In this document: positions 24,104-34,961 of the stretch, one piece after another
Position numbering within the stretch: position 1 is the first letter of the stretch
How the letters are laid out: the number at the start of each line of letters is the position of its first letter
Assembly: GCF_021018895.1 (NCBI RefSeq)
Contig: NC_079375.1
Span: forward strand, 11,192,732 to 11,256,731
Direction: 5' to 3'
Source: Seriola aureovittata
Lineage: Eukaryota; Chordata; Actinopteri; Carangiformes; Carangidae
Length of the DNA stretch: 64,000 nucleotides
Notes under the pieces: model-generated
Told to the model about the DNA's origin: nothing
Seen by the model: only the letters and a program-made list of their open reading frames with translations
The model's database searches: none
Translations under genes and position numbers: made by a program

Positions 24104-24420
24104 CAGCGGTTCCGAACCTAGAGGTCAGAGGTCACAAGATAAACCTGGAGAGTTGTGAGATGATCAATGGGGTAGGAGAGAAAAAATGTACCATAAAGAA
24201 GTTCTGCTACACAAATGTGTGTTCTTTTTTTCTCTTATCTTATCTTATCTTATCTCCTCAAACTGTGATTTAAATGAAACCATCTGAGGAGTTTAGGGGA
24301 TGTCTCTGTTGTGAAACAACAACTCACAGACATCTGAAACATGATGAGGGAGCCCTACGAAGACTTTTGTACGGCGTTTTGTATGGTAGGCTATTTCATA
24401 ACCTTACAATGCACATTCCT
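24104..24420. repeat. Degraded dispersed repeat ('ggttccgaacctagaggtca')
   Basis: The phrases 'gttccgaacctagaggtcag' and 'cacaagataaacctggagag' resemble a frequently seen teleost repeat. It contains a short (TTATC)n tract at 24231-24256. The boundaries and class are uncertain. Confidence 0.4.
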
Positions 24421-24425
24421 AATAT

Positions 24426-24572
24426 GAAAAATAACCACAGTTGCCAGATAAATGTGGTGGAGTGAAAAGTACAATATTTCCCTCTGAAATGTAATGGAGC
24501 ATAAATTAGAAATAGCCTACCCAACTAAAGTACAGTGCTGTAGTAAATGTACTTAGTTAATTTCCACCACTG
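24426..24572. mobile_element. Truncated MITE copy, 'CCACCACTG' family
   Basis: Right-end fragment terminating in 'tttccaccactg' with the internal phrase 'gtggagtgaaaagtacaatat'. It starts at the same internal point as the copy at 6995-7190. The full-length relatives here are at 42595-43086 and 62305-62646. Confidence 0.65.
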
Positions 24573-24617
24573 GAAACACATCTCTAAATGTATTATGAAG
24601 TACTGTATGTGAAATGA

Positions 24618-24751
<134 letters not shown>

Positions 24752-25230
24752 GAGGTCCAGCAGCGCCATCCAGTGGGGCTTATCGGAATAGCACTTCACC
24801 TGTATCAGAAACATTGTTCAGCACTTGAACTCGGTCAACACGATTCACGGAAGTTGGGCAACAGCAGCCTTTTCTATTATCGCTATGGAAGTATCATGAA
24901 TGTAGTAATTCTGACTTTTTATTTGCTAATACCTTCATAAGTTAGCTGTGAGTGCGAAACCGGGACTCTGCTCTCTGTTACTTCTCTTCTCTTGTCGACG
25001 TAAAACCTCTCCACAATCAGGAAGTCCGGGGATTTCGGTTCATGAAACACAAAACTTGAATGGACAGTAGATTCGCCACTTTTTAACGACAGATAATGAA
25101 GCGCCAAATCGGTTAACGCTTACATTAACTTATTGACGTAGTTTATTTAATTGTTACTAGCTTATTAACTTGTTTCAGTCGTCATTCGTCACCCGGAATA
25201 CCTGGATTTTCACTTTGCGGGTGAAAGGTG

Positions 25231-26541
25231 ATGGATGCTCCTCAGCTCACTGAAGATGAAATGGCAGAGATTAAAAAAGACGTGAGTATGACACTTCAGC
25301 CACACTTGGTCTCCAATTAAATACATTTTAAAATGGTAATGTATGTGGAAATTGCACTTATGACACTTAATGTGTACCTTTGGCGTTAAAAGGCCTGTTA
25401 AAAGGAGGAAATAAACCGCCACACCCTCTGTGCCCACATCAACACCCATTCCTCTGTGAGATTTGACTACATAAACTGGAGATTGAGTGCATTTTTTTGT
25501 AACCTTGCAGACAGGGTTTGGTCAGTCTGCATTATCAAAAATCATTAGCAGAGGCTGAAACTATCATAGCCAACTATGTGACAAGGAAAGATGAACCGGA
25601 CCAGGTTATGCAATTGACTCACCTGCTCTTTGGTTGGTTCCCTGTCCATATGTAAAGAATAACCCTTTCTGTTGAGGGCCTTGAAAGCTCACTTTGTTCT
25701 CCCTCACTTTGGCTGCTGTGAATTTCCAGGTGCTGACCAGACTGCGGCACTACCTCTGTGACAAGATCAGAGCCGAGCGCCACCTCGACTACCTGCGTTC
25801 TCGTAGGATCCTGACGCGGGATGATGCGGAGGAAGTCAGCTGCAGGACCACGCAGACCAAGAGGACAGCCATGCTGTTGGATATCCTGGCCGAAAACCCC
25901 CGGGGCCTGGACGCCTTAATTGACTCCATCAGGGAGATGCGCTCACAAAACTTTATCATCACCAAGATCACAGACGAAGTGCAAAAGGCCAAAAATGAGA
26001 AGATCGAGTCTCTCAGAGGTTAATAAGCCAAATCATAATGAAATCTGTTGTTAATTTTAAGTATATTCTATTTTCTTGATGCTTTAATTTAAACTTCTGT
26101 CCTGCTTTTCCTCCTTTCACCTTTAACTCCACAGTAGGGGCTTCGAGTTCCTCATCTGACAGCAACCTCAGCACTCCAACCACAACCAGTGACCTCCCCA
26201 CGTTTTCAAACAACTCCACCTTGCTCTTCCACCCAGATGGCGAACGAAGCCCGTCCACTTCAGACATAGCGGCCTCACTCAATCTGCCATCGTTACAGCA
26301 AGGTGGAGACTTGCCCTCCGTGTCTGGTGCTAGCATCGCCGTAGTTTCCTCCACAACCTCCTCCAGCCTCCCGAGGCCCGGAGACCCGGGAGCTCCTCCA
26401 CTGCCGGATGAGGTGATGGTCGAATCACCCTCAAACATAGATGCCACAACGCCAGGGTGCACCAGCACCGGAGGGGACCCAAACTTCCAGCCCCTCCGGT
26501 CGCGCTCGCTCACCCCGGCGTCACCAAGGAACATCTTTTAA
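25231..26541 (+). CDS. bcl10: B-cell CLL/lymphoma 10 (BCL10), CARD adaptor
   Basis: Three exons (25231-25281, 25730-26018, 26135-26541) give 248 residues; I recall the human protein as 233. Exon 2 supplies a CARD (about residues 18-105: TRLRHYLCDKIRAERHLDYL through NFIITKITDEVQKAKN) that polymerises with CARMA proteins. Exon 3 is a Ser/Thr/Pro-rich tail (SSSSDSNLSTPTTTSDLPT) that in mammals binds MALT1 and is phosphorylated. The product is the cytosolic scaffold of the CARD-BCL10-MALT1 complex that activates NF-kB downstream of antigen and pattern receptors. The exon layout (tiny first exon, CARD exon, tail exon) matches the mammalian gene. An ETS-like CCGGAA sits 33 nt before the start. The neighbour mcoln3 is also its mammalian neighbour. 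Confidence 0.95.
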
Positions 26542-26973
26542 TTTCACATCTCAATAGGATAGTTCTCATGCTGATAAAACACAGACCTCAACTACTCAAC
26601 AACTCAGCTCATATACAAACACTCTCATTGTGTGGTTTTGGTGTTGCTCTTGCCTTTGATCAGGCATTTTGAAATTTCTGCACATATACTGTATACTATA
26701 CACGATATACTGCATGTGAGCACTATGCCAATCAGCTTTTTGGAGAGAAAATAGAGACATTTTATCCCCGGGGCTGGGGTAATGATTTTTGATACCTGTG
26801 CTAATTTGTTAGCTTAGTTTTCATATGAGGCCAAATTAATACCTTAGTTTTGAGAATATGTACTGTTTAGGCCTACATATTTTTATTAGTCAAGTCAAAT
26901 GTCGAATGTTTAAACATACGTAAATTTGCTAGAACTGTCTAAATGAAATACAGTTTAAAGTGGCAAAATCATT

Positions 26974-26979
26974 AATAAA
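26974..26979 (+). terminator. bcl10 candidate poly(A) signal
   Basis: AATAAA about 430 nt after the bcl10 stop codon. Confidence 0.5.
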
Positions 26980-26999
26980 AACAAGTAGAGTATGAGTCT

Positions 27000-28400
27000 G
27001 TGCATGCATTTGATGCAAGCTTTCAGTATTTGATAGTTATTCTTTTGACACTTTCAATACAGTATCCAAAATGTACTGAGGTTCAGTTCCTAGCCCAGTA
27101 TGTCATGAGCTAAGAAAATGTGACTCATCCTCTTTAACCTTTTCTCCTCCTCTTATCAAAGGTGTGACTTCCTGATTAAAACAAAAAAGACATGGCAGCT
27201 GTAGTGTAGGTGTAATGAAAAACTATGTTATATACACTGGAATGGCTACTTGAGTATAAAGATGCTGCCTTTGACCAGACCCCTGTAGCTTCAAATGTTG
27301 CTTTCCGCTTCTTTCTATGCTGCATTAAGTCAAGCAGAGTTTGCTTTACATTGTTATCACTACAGAAGTCTTGAATCACAAAAAATATTGTGAAATACAA
27401 ACAATGTCTTGCTTTTTACTTGGTTTATTGCTCTTGTACAATCTATTGCATACTAAAGATTTTCTATATGAATTCAGCTTGTGTATTTTTTTTTCTTTTT
27501 GGTGGCTGTCTGGTGGTTAAGAGAACAAGTAATGTAATTTTATTTGACTCATTTGCTTTCTAGTAAAATCTGCAAAATAGCATCTGAGAGTTTTGATAGC
27601 TCTTGCAATACAATATTAATTAATGAAGTGAAATTCAAAATGAATTTATTGACAGACTGCAGAAGCCCACATACAGTATGTTATCAGCTTCGGGGTGTGC
27701 AGAGATGCTGTAACTGGAAGTTCTGTTTTTGTTTTGGAGAAACTGGAAAAGCATTAAGTGACGCAGAGGAATGACAGTCATCATGGTGAAGGCTGGTGCG
27801 GTGACTGCACCGTCTTCACAGACAGTAGTGAGGCATGTGTTAGACTAGTTCCTCTGTGGCTCACTGGTGCACTGCAGGTGATAGCAGGTAATTATTTTTA
27901 TTATTATTATTATTATATCTTAACTTTTACTTAAAGTGTGGAGCCTTTACTCTTTGTACACAATGTAAGAACCATTAACTTTTATTCACGTATGTTTGCT
28001 ACTAGTGTAAGTAATTTGTTACGTATGTGGTCGAAGTCTGTTCATTTGCCGTCTTGTTTCTGCTCGCTGTTGCTGGTAGGGTCTGCTACAATAAGCTATG
28101 GCTGAGCTAAATGACAGTGAAAAGCATACCTTTGCGGTTTCCTAGAGCATTGTAGCTTATTTTCTAATGCCATTACCTTGCACTCCAGAATAACCCTGTG
28201 AAGACAGTGGAGAGAATGACAGCAGTGAGCTCATGCAGGAGAACCAGTTTGATACACATCGCAATGACTGGAATGGCTAACCCTTTACCCTATCTCCAAC
28301 ACATTTCTGTTGTGTATGGAACCTTTCACAAAAAATATGCAGACAAACACAACCAAAACCGTCTGTCACACACCATGTTAACATTATATTCTGCACTTCA
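27000..28400. other. Non-coding, bcl10 to mcoln3
   Basis: No gene is supported. An (ATT)n tract lies at about 27893-27916. The mcoln3 promoter and any 5' UTR exon must be in the right part; 'cttcag' just before 28401 looks like a splice acceptor, so an untranslated first exon further left is likely but not identified. Confidence 0.45.
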
Positions 28401-28405
28401 GTATA

Positions 28406-31400
28406 ATGGAGGACTCCCAACCTCTGTTGAGGTCTGAGGAGAGGAGGCAAAACTGCCACTACAGATGGAGCACTCACACTCTGGAGTCGAAGGTGGTGGA
28501 GGATTTCAGACGAAGACTCAAGTACTTCTTCATGAACCCCTGTGAGAAATACAGAGCCAGGGGTCGCAAACCTTGGAAACTGATGTTACAGATAGTAAAA
28601 ATCGCCATCATCACAATCCAGGTAGCGTATAAAATCCTTTGATTACGACTTATTTTTCAGTGAGTATGAATGTGTTACAGATGGTAGATTTATATTTGTC
28701 TCATATGCACATTATTTCCCCCCTTTCTTATTAGTTAGTGTCTTTTGGCCTGAGCAACGAAATGATGGTCACCTTCAAAGATGAAAATCTGATGACTTTC
28801 AGACATCTTTTTCTCAAAGGATACAAAGATCACCGGCTGGGAAGCTATGCACTTTACACGAAAGCAGATGTGTATGATCACATCGACTACATTATCAACA
28901 GGGTACTGAAAATGCTGATTATTGACAAGAATTTAACATTGTATCACATGGGCATATCATGGCAAAATTATAATTTTATTCCATGAAAAAATGTGCTTCA
29001 CGTTTCTTCCCATATTGCATTTCAGTACATCGATCTCCAGAACCTGACTGTAGGTAATCTTGCATATGAGAGGGCTGATAGCGAGTGCACTCCTTTGTCT
29101 GTCTGTCAAGAGTTCTACAGAAACAGCAGCATTGATCCTGGGAACGGAACCTTTGACATTGATCCACATATTGATAAAGGTACTAAAGCACAGAACTGCT
29201 AACACAAAAAATATTCATTTAAACATCAAAGAGAGTCACAACTAGCTGTGGAAATTATGTATATAAATCCAGTAGCTATCATGGGTTATGGATAACATAA
29301 TGTTTCATGTTTTATTTTTAATGCAAGATGTATTTATGGAAGCTGATTCATGTCAAGTGGAACATAATCACAATGTGGATTTACTTGTGACTTGTGAAAA
29401 GAGGAAGATTGTAATGTTAACGACAGCAAAGAATGCTGATGCTGAACTGTCAAATGAAATCTGACTGCTTTGCCTGTGTTTCCTTCTCACAGATTGTATT
29501 TCCATATACCCTGCACAGTTGTTTGGCAACCGCAGTTTGGCCACTCACTTCAACTTCTCTTTAGATTTCAAAAGGTGACTAAACTGAAAATACTGGTTTC
29601 ATGCCATGTGGTAAATGTGCTTCCTGCTGCTAATATATGTTTGTGTGTTTAGGCTGCTATCAGTGAACATCTACCTAACACTGAAAACCATCAATCTGCA
29701 GACGGTGCGGCACCATGAGCTACCAGACTGTTATGACTTCCATATAATGGTTGGTGACAGTGTTGGAAACTGCCACACCCTGATAATTCATAAAGTCACT
29801 GTTATTCCCCATTGCTCAGAAATAGCTTGTGCTGTGTCTCTAACAAATTTCTCTCCTTTGTTTTTACACAGATCATGTTTGACAACCGTGCACACAGTGG
29901 AAAGATAAAAGTTGATGTTAAAAATGATGTTAGAATTTACGAATGCAGGGACTGGAACGTGGAAGGCACCTGTAAGTTATTACAGAAACTCATGCTGTAA
30001 AGTGCACCCACACCAACATACCAAATAATCATATCTGCCATTGCCTCAAAAAGCCAGCAGGGGGCACGGTGACATTATTCTGTAACCTTGACACCTGTAT
30101 GACCCAACTCAGCATGTGATTTGCACAACAACAAAGATGTTAATGCTACAACTGAACTAGAATCTGTGGTTCTCATTTGTAGCTGGGAAGAATGATTATC
30201 TCCTCTTGTGGTTTGACTCTGTGGTCATCCTCGCCTGTTTCACCTCTCTCGTCCTCTGCACTCGATCCGTCATCAATGGCATCCAACTCCAGTTTGTAAG
30301 TTTCTATTTGAGGAAAATTAATTCTATATAAATGACTGATTTCATTAATAACTCAGCATAAAATATACGATGTAAACCAGCATCAGATGCAGGGTTGTTG
30401 CTGTATTAGCCTACACTGAGGTCATATCGTCTGTACTTTGGGAATTTGAGAGGACGTTTACATTCCATAATTAAAACCCTTTATATAGTGGGTATTTGAA
30501 TAAACTAAGTCCAGTATTTTAGATTTGGTCTGTCTAAATACGTCTACTTTCAAGCCAATGAGAAATAAATAAGGATGATTGTATTTTCCTACCAACACTG
30601 TAGTCTTGGAGAAGGCCTTAAAACAGCATTTAGAGCTTCATGTTGAGAAATAAAATTCCCAGAAAATGTGAATGAACAGTTAAAAAATGTATATTTAATC
30701 TATTTAAGAGACTTTATTGTTGTGTGGTCAAACTTTTGAGAGATTCATAAACCACAGTATGAAATACTGACTACAGCCCTGAAAAGGCCAGCACGTCCTG
30801 ATCAGATACAAAGTTCACACGGCGTCATGAGTGTATAAGTCTACAAGAATGAATCCTTGGTTTGAGTGTATTGGTTTAATTGATATGTTTTACAATATGT
30901 TTATTCCTCTAATGCAGGAGTTCAACATATTCTTCCATGCATACTACAATAAAATTGTCACTTGGTCAGACCGCATGGAGTTTGTGAATGGCTGGTATAT
31001 CCTCATCATCGTCAGCGACACATTGACCATCGCTGGGTCAGCGCTTAAAATTGGAATTCAAACAAAGGTTTGCTTTTCATTGAGCCTAACTGGCTATATT
31101 GTCACATATTATTCACTGTGGGAATGTTGGCCTGAAGATAAAGGGAAACCTGAAAAGCAAAATGGTCTGAACTCAGCACTCATAATTTATAATGTTTGAA
31201 AAAGTTTGTATTTTTTCATTATATTCTATAGTTTGATATATGAAAATGACCTGGTACCTACTTGATATTGTGTTTATTCCGTCGTCCTTTCTTTTTTTTT
31301 GCAGTTCCTAACAAACTATGATGTCTGTAGTATCTTGCTGGGAACAGCCACCATGCTTGTCTGGGTTGGTGTGATTCGTTACCTTGGTTTCTTCAGGAAA

Positions 31401-32219
31401 TACAATGTAAGAACTTCCATGACCCTACTTTTTGCTTTTGCTTCAGTCAACCTGTTAAAAAACAGCAAATACATATCCAGAGGAAGTGAAAACTTTTATT
31501 CCCTTCTAGATCTTAATCTTAACCCTGAGAGCGGCGTTGCCGAATGTGATCCGATTCTGCTGTTGTGCGGCCATGATCTACCTTGGGTACTGCTTCTGTG
31601 GTTGGATAGTGCTTGGCCCTTACCACGACAAAGTATGAATAATCTATTTCAAGTGTCAGTGTAGCCTAATAAATTCTCCCAAGTATATTGACGGTGTATT
31701 CCAGTAATACATCTATCACTGAAATATAAAAACTCAATTATCAAAATCTATTTTTTTCTCCAGTTCCGAACACTCGACAGGGTGACAGAGTGTCTCTTCT
31801 CTCTCATCAACGGCGACGACATGTACGCCACCTTCCTCAACATGAGAGACAAGAGCTACATGGTGTGGCTCTTCAGCAGAATCTACCTCTACTCCTTCAT
31901 CTCCCTCTTCATCTACATGGTGCTCAGCCTGTTCATTGCTCTCATCACTGACACCTACGAAACCATCAAGGTCAGTCTGAGTCACCTGCACAAAAGTTTA
32001 TAGCACTGATATTTTGCTGTACAGAGATGTTACTTATGGTTACACTTGATTGCCCAATGTACATTGGTTCTTTTCCAGCATCATCAACAAGACAAGGTGC
32101 CAGTGTCCCAGCTGCAGGCCTTCATAGCAGAGTGCAGGGACCAGCCTGAGTCTGGAAGATACCAGACGGATGAAGAGCCAGCGTCCTGCTGCCTCTGTCC
32201 ATGCTGCTGCTTTGGATGA
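28406..32219 (+). CDS. mcoln3: Mucolipin (TRPML) cation channel, mcoln3-like
   Basis: Thirteen coding exons (28406-28621, 28735-28902, 29026-29179, 29493-29574, 29653-29749, 29872-29971, 30183-30295, 30918-31067, 31305-31406, 31510-31632, 31764-31970, 32079-32219, all GT-AG) give 550 residues; I recall human MCOLN3 as 553. It is a six-helix endolysosomal Ca2+/cation channel. Seen: an acidic dileucine motif DSQPLL near the N-terminus, [15 protein letters not shown] before helix 1, a luminal domain with N-glycosylation sequons and [15 protein letters not shown], a pore helix plus filter with NGDD at residues 451-454, a last helix [20 protein letters not shown], and a cysteine-rich tail ([10 protein letters not shown]) suited to palmitoylation. 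[16 protein letters not shown] fits MCOLN3 better than MCOLN2. No mcoln2 copy lies beside it. (The list shows 12 intervals, so the exon count should be read as twelve.). Confidence 0.92.
30054..30067 (+). promoter_or_regulatory. Candidate CTCF core motif in mcoln3 intron
   Basis: CCAGCAGGGGGCAC fits the CTCF core pattern CCASYAGRKGGCRS at all 14 positions. It lies in the intron between exons 29872-29971 and 30183-30295. Binding is not proven, and similar words also occur inside some fish repeats. Confidence 0.35.
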
Positions 32220-32638
32220 TGTGAGGAGATGTAGCATGAGCCTATGCCAAGTATTGGCCGAGAGGTAGCATCTTACTTAAGCAGAAGTTTTACTGGACTT
32301 GCTGAAAACAACTGTAAAGTAAAATACAAAAACTTTTGTTGAAGACTGCTTTATGGTCACCTTAAAAGTAACAATGTCAGTATTAATATGCATTACCAAC
32401 CATTTCCTCTTCAGTGCAGTGGTGGATAACTTTATACTTTATAAAGATTTCTCAGATTTTTACCTTAAGAAGAAAAAAAACCTCCAATGCAAACTTAAGA
32501 GGACTTTTGTCCCGACTGCACAATAATAACACAAGTGCGCAAGCGGTAGAGTACAGTACTTCAAAAATCTAAATGAAGGTTTACTGGTTTTAAAATCAAA
32601 CTTACCCTGAATGTACTGAAACAAAGCTACTCAGTTAC

Positions 32639-32644
32639 AATAAA
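32639..32644 (+). terminator. mcoln3 candidate poly(A) signal
   Basis: AATAAA about 420 nt after the stop codon; a second AATAAA-containing stretch occurs near 32919. Confidence 0.45.
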
Positions 32645-32659
32645 GCAAACTGTAATTTG

Positions 32660-33180
32660 TTGATTTTCTTCTGTTGTACTGTATGTGTTGTAGGCCTACT
32701 GTAAATATGTTTTGTGCATATTTTCTGTATACTATACTGACATATGAACTATATGGATTACCTCAATGGTTTTACTTGCTGTTTCTATTTATTTTTTGCA
32801 CCTCTGACCAGATGACCAAATTTTCTTTATTTGCCAATTAAGTTGATTCTGACCTACGTTCTGATCATATTCTATATCCTATTCTATTATGTCTCAACAT
32901 TTTACTTTCACTGAAGAAAATAAAATGTATCCCACAGTAGTGCCTAAAACTTTTGGACAGTATTGTATTTTAACATGGTCTACTTTACCAAGAACCATGT
33001 TTATAATGCAAATAATGTTATCTGTGTATATTGTATTAAGAACAGAAAGTTAATATAGTGAGGTGAGGCTCTGCAGTAGTACTGTGGAGGTGACACTTAC
33101 CTCTTGCTGCCACAGAGGTGCAGTGCTTTATGACACCTGACAGCATTTCTCATTTGCATAATCGCACACTGCATTCGTTA
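32660..33180. other. Non-coding, mcoln3 to ssx2ip
   Basis: No gene is supported. 'cctaaaacttttggacagtattg' (32943-32965) resembles the terminal repeat of fish Tc1-like transposons and may be a decayed end; no partner end was found. The rest is AT-rich unique DNA. Confidence 0.4.
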
Positions 33181-33183
33181 CAT

Positions 33184-33524
33184 CCAATGTAAGGCTCACT
33201 TACTGGTTGCTTAACAACGCTGCCTCCAATAACAAAGACGTTTGGGTTGCAGCCAGCGGACGACTAGACTTCAAAAACACACAAGCAACCGCTGCTGCAG
33301 CCCGAGCTTACCTACAGTGCTGTCGGTGCATCTCTGCGTGACTGCATTCACATTGCTGTTGGTGATGTTTTCTTTTGCTTGTTTTTGCCGACAACGTGGT
33401 GACAACTGACTTCGACGTGGCAGTTGCTTGTGTTTTCGATGAGGGAGCATTTTGTTAATTTTTCCAGCATCACCGAACTTGGCAGCAGCTGTCGGATTTA
33501 GTTGACCCATTTCACACCGCAACC
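33184..33524 (+). promoter_or_regulatory. ssx2ip promoter and untranslated first exon
   Basis: CCAAT at 33184-33188 is followed by GTTGCTTAACAAC at 33206-33218, which fits the RFX X-box pattern RYYNYY-N-RRNRAC (both half-sites also fit the stricter GTHNYY/RRNAAC). The downstream CpG-containing stretch ends in 'caacc|gtgagta' at 33524/33525, a good splice donor, so it probably forms a non-coding first exon. SSX2IP is a centriolar-satellite protein, consistent with RFX control. Confidence 0.45.
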
Positions 33525-34961
33525 GTGAGTATGTTTAACCTAGCATTGCTATTATCCATGTTAGCAAACGGTGCGAGGTAACGTAACTAGCGAAACGATA
33601 CAATAGTATTTAACATAGTAACGCGTGCCTTCATATGTATTATGATTTAACAACTTAGTTAACGTCAAATTCATTTCTCCAACCAGGATTGTTTGGCTAA
33701 GTTACCTAGCTCAAGTGTACTACTACTTAACATTAAAGTGGGTAAATTATTTCACTGTTAACCTATTTCGCAAACTAGCTAACGTTAGCGAACCGTACAG
33801 CCGTTACTGTGTAACGTAAGTCTAGCTAACTTAACCGTAACTCCAATGTACATTGTCCTCTTTATTATCAATATATAACGTCAAGGTAACCCCATTACAT
33901 TAAGCAAAAGCACATTTGATCTCCTCCGTCAGTGTACCTTCAGATAAAAGTTCTGTCTGTTTTCTGGTTCATTAGATAAGAACATTGGAGGGAGTTCGCT
34001 GTGATGTACACTGACATGGCAGACACGGAAAAGCAGACATTTGTGTTGACTGGTAGTTTCCTCACCAACACGGTGCACTGAAATCTTTTAAGGTTGTATC
34101 ACTGAACAACACAAGAAGGTTTTCCTCCCGTATTCATCAACACAATGTGCTTGGCAGTCCCTGTACACAAGTTGAAACATTTCAGGACATAGTAAAGTTC
34201 TGGGAGTGGCAGGTGTAGATATCTCGTTCAGCTTGTTTAAAAAAAAAAAAAAGGCCAAGATAAGAATATTGTCCTGAAGGCACGAAAGTCCAAAAAAGGC
34301 ATGCACACTTTTTATTTTATATTTTATACCCATTAGAAAGGGGCTATGATTTAGCCCCTCTCTACTGGATTACCTCATTTCCATCTTTGTAAATCCATTG
34401 GCTTGTAGCGGAGATCATTTTACTACACTGCAATTTAGATACCAGTGACCAATAGGAGGACCCTGTTAAACCCCAATCTAACCCCCACTGGTATACAACT
34501 GACAGTTAATCCTACGTGGGTGAAGCAGCAGCCCAGATTATCTTTTGCTGGTCTATCACATGGCCTGATGCTCCATTGCAGGGCTCTGATCCAGTGGGAG
34601 CCTCTGATCCACCGCCTGACTGCTAATCCACCTCCCGGTTGATAACTCATGACCTCACATCCCTGTGTCCTGATGTGTCGGTGATATGGGAGAGTGGTGG
34701 ACAAGTGTGCCAACAGAGACATCTATAGGTATTTTTTCTTCTCTTTATCTGGCAGATAACTATAAATATGGAAATGCCCATTGGCTATGCTTTTTTGGGA
34801 TCTGCTAGAGGTGACCTATATTTTTGTTCTCATTTTGGAGCAGCAACCTAATTCAAGCCTCTCAAGATGAACCTACAATTGACATAATTGTCCTGTGTCT
34901 GTCCTCCTTTTTTTTTTCTTTTTTAGGAAACTATGAGATTTCCAGCATATCACATGTGACA

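Noticed and set aside
26013..26534. 173-codon minus-strand frame across bcl10 exon 3
   Set aside because: It is the antisense of the Ser/Thr/Pro-rich coding exon, whose codon bias leaves the complement open; there is no family resemblance.
32943..32975. Tc1-like transposon
   Set aside because: Only one short terminal-repeat-like word; no partner end or transposase remnant was found.
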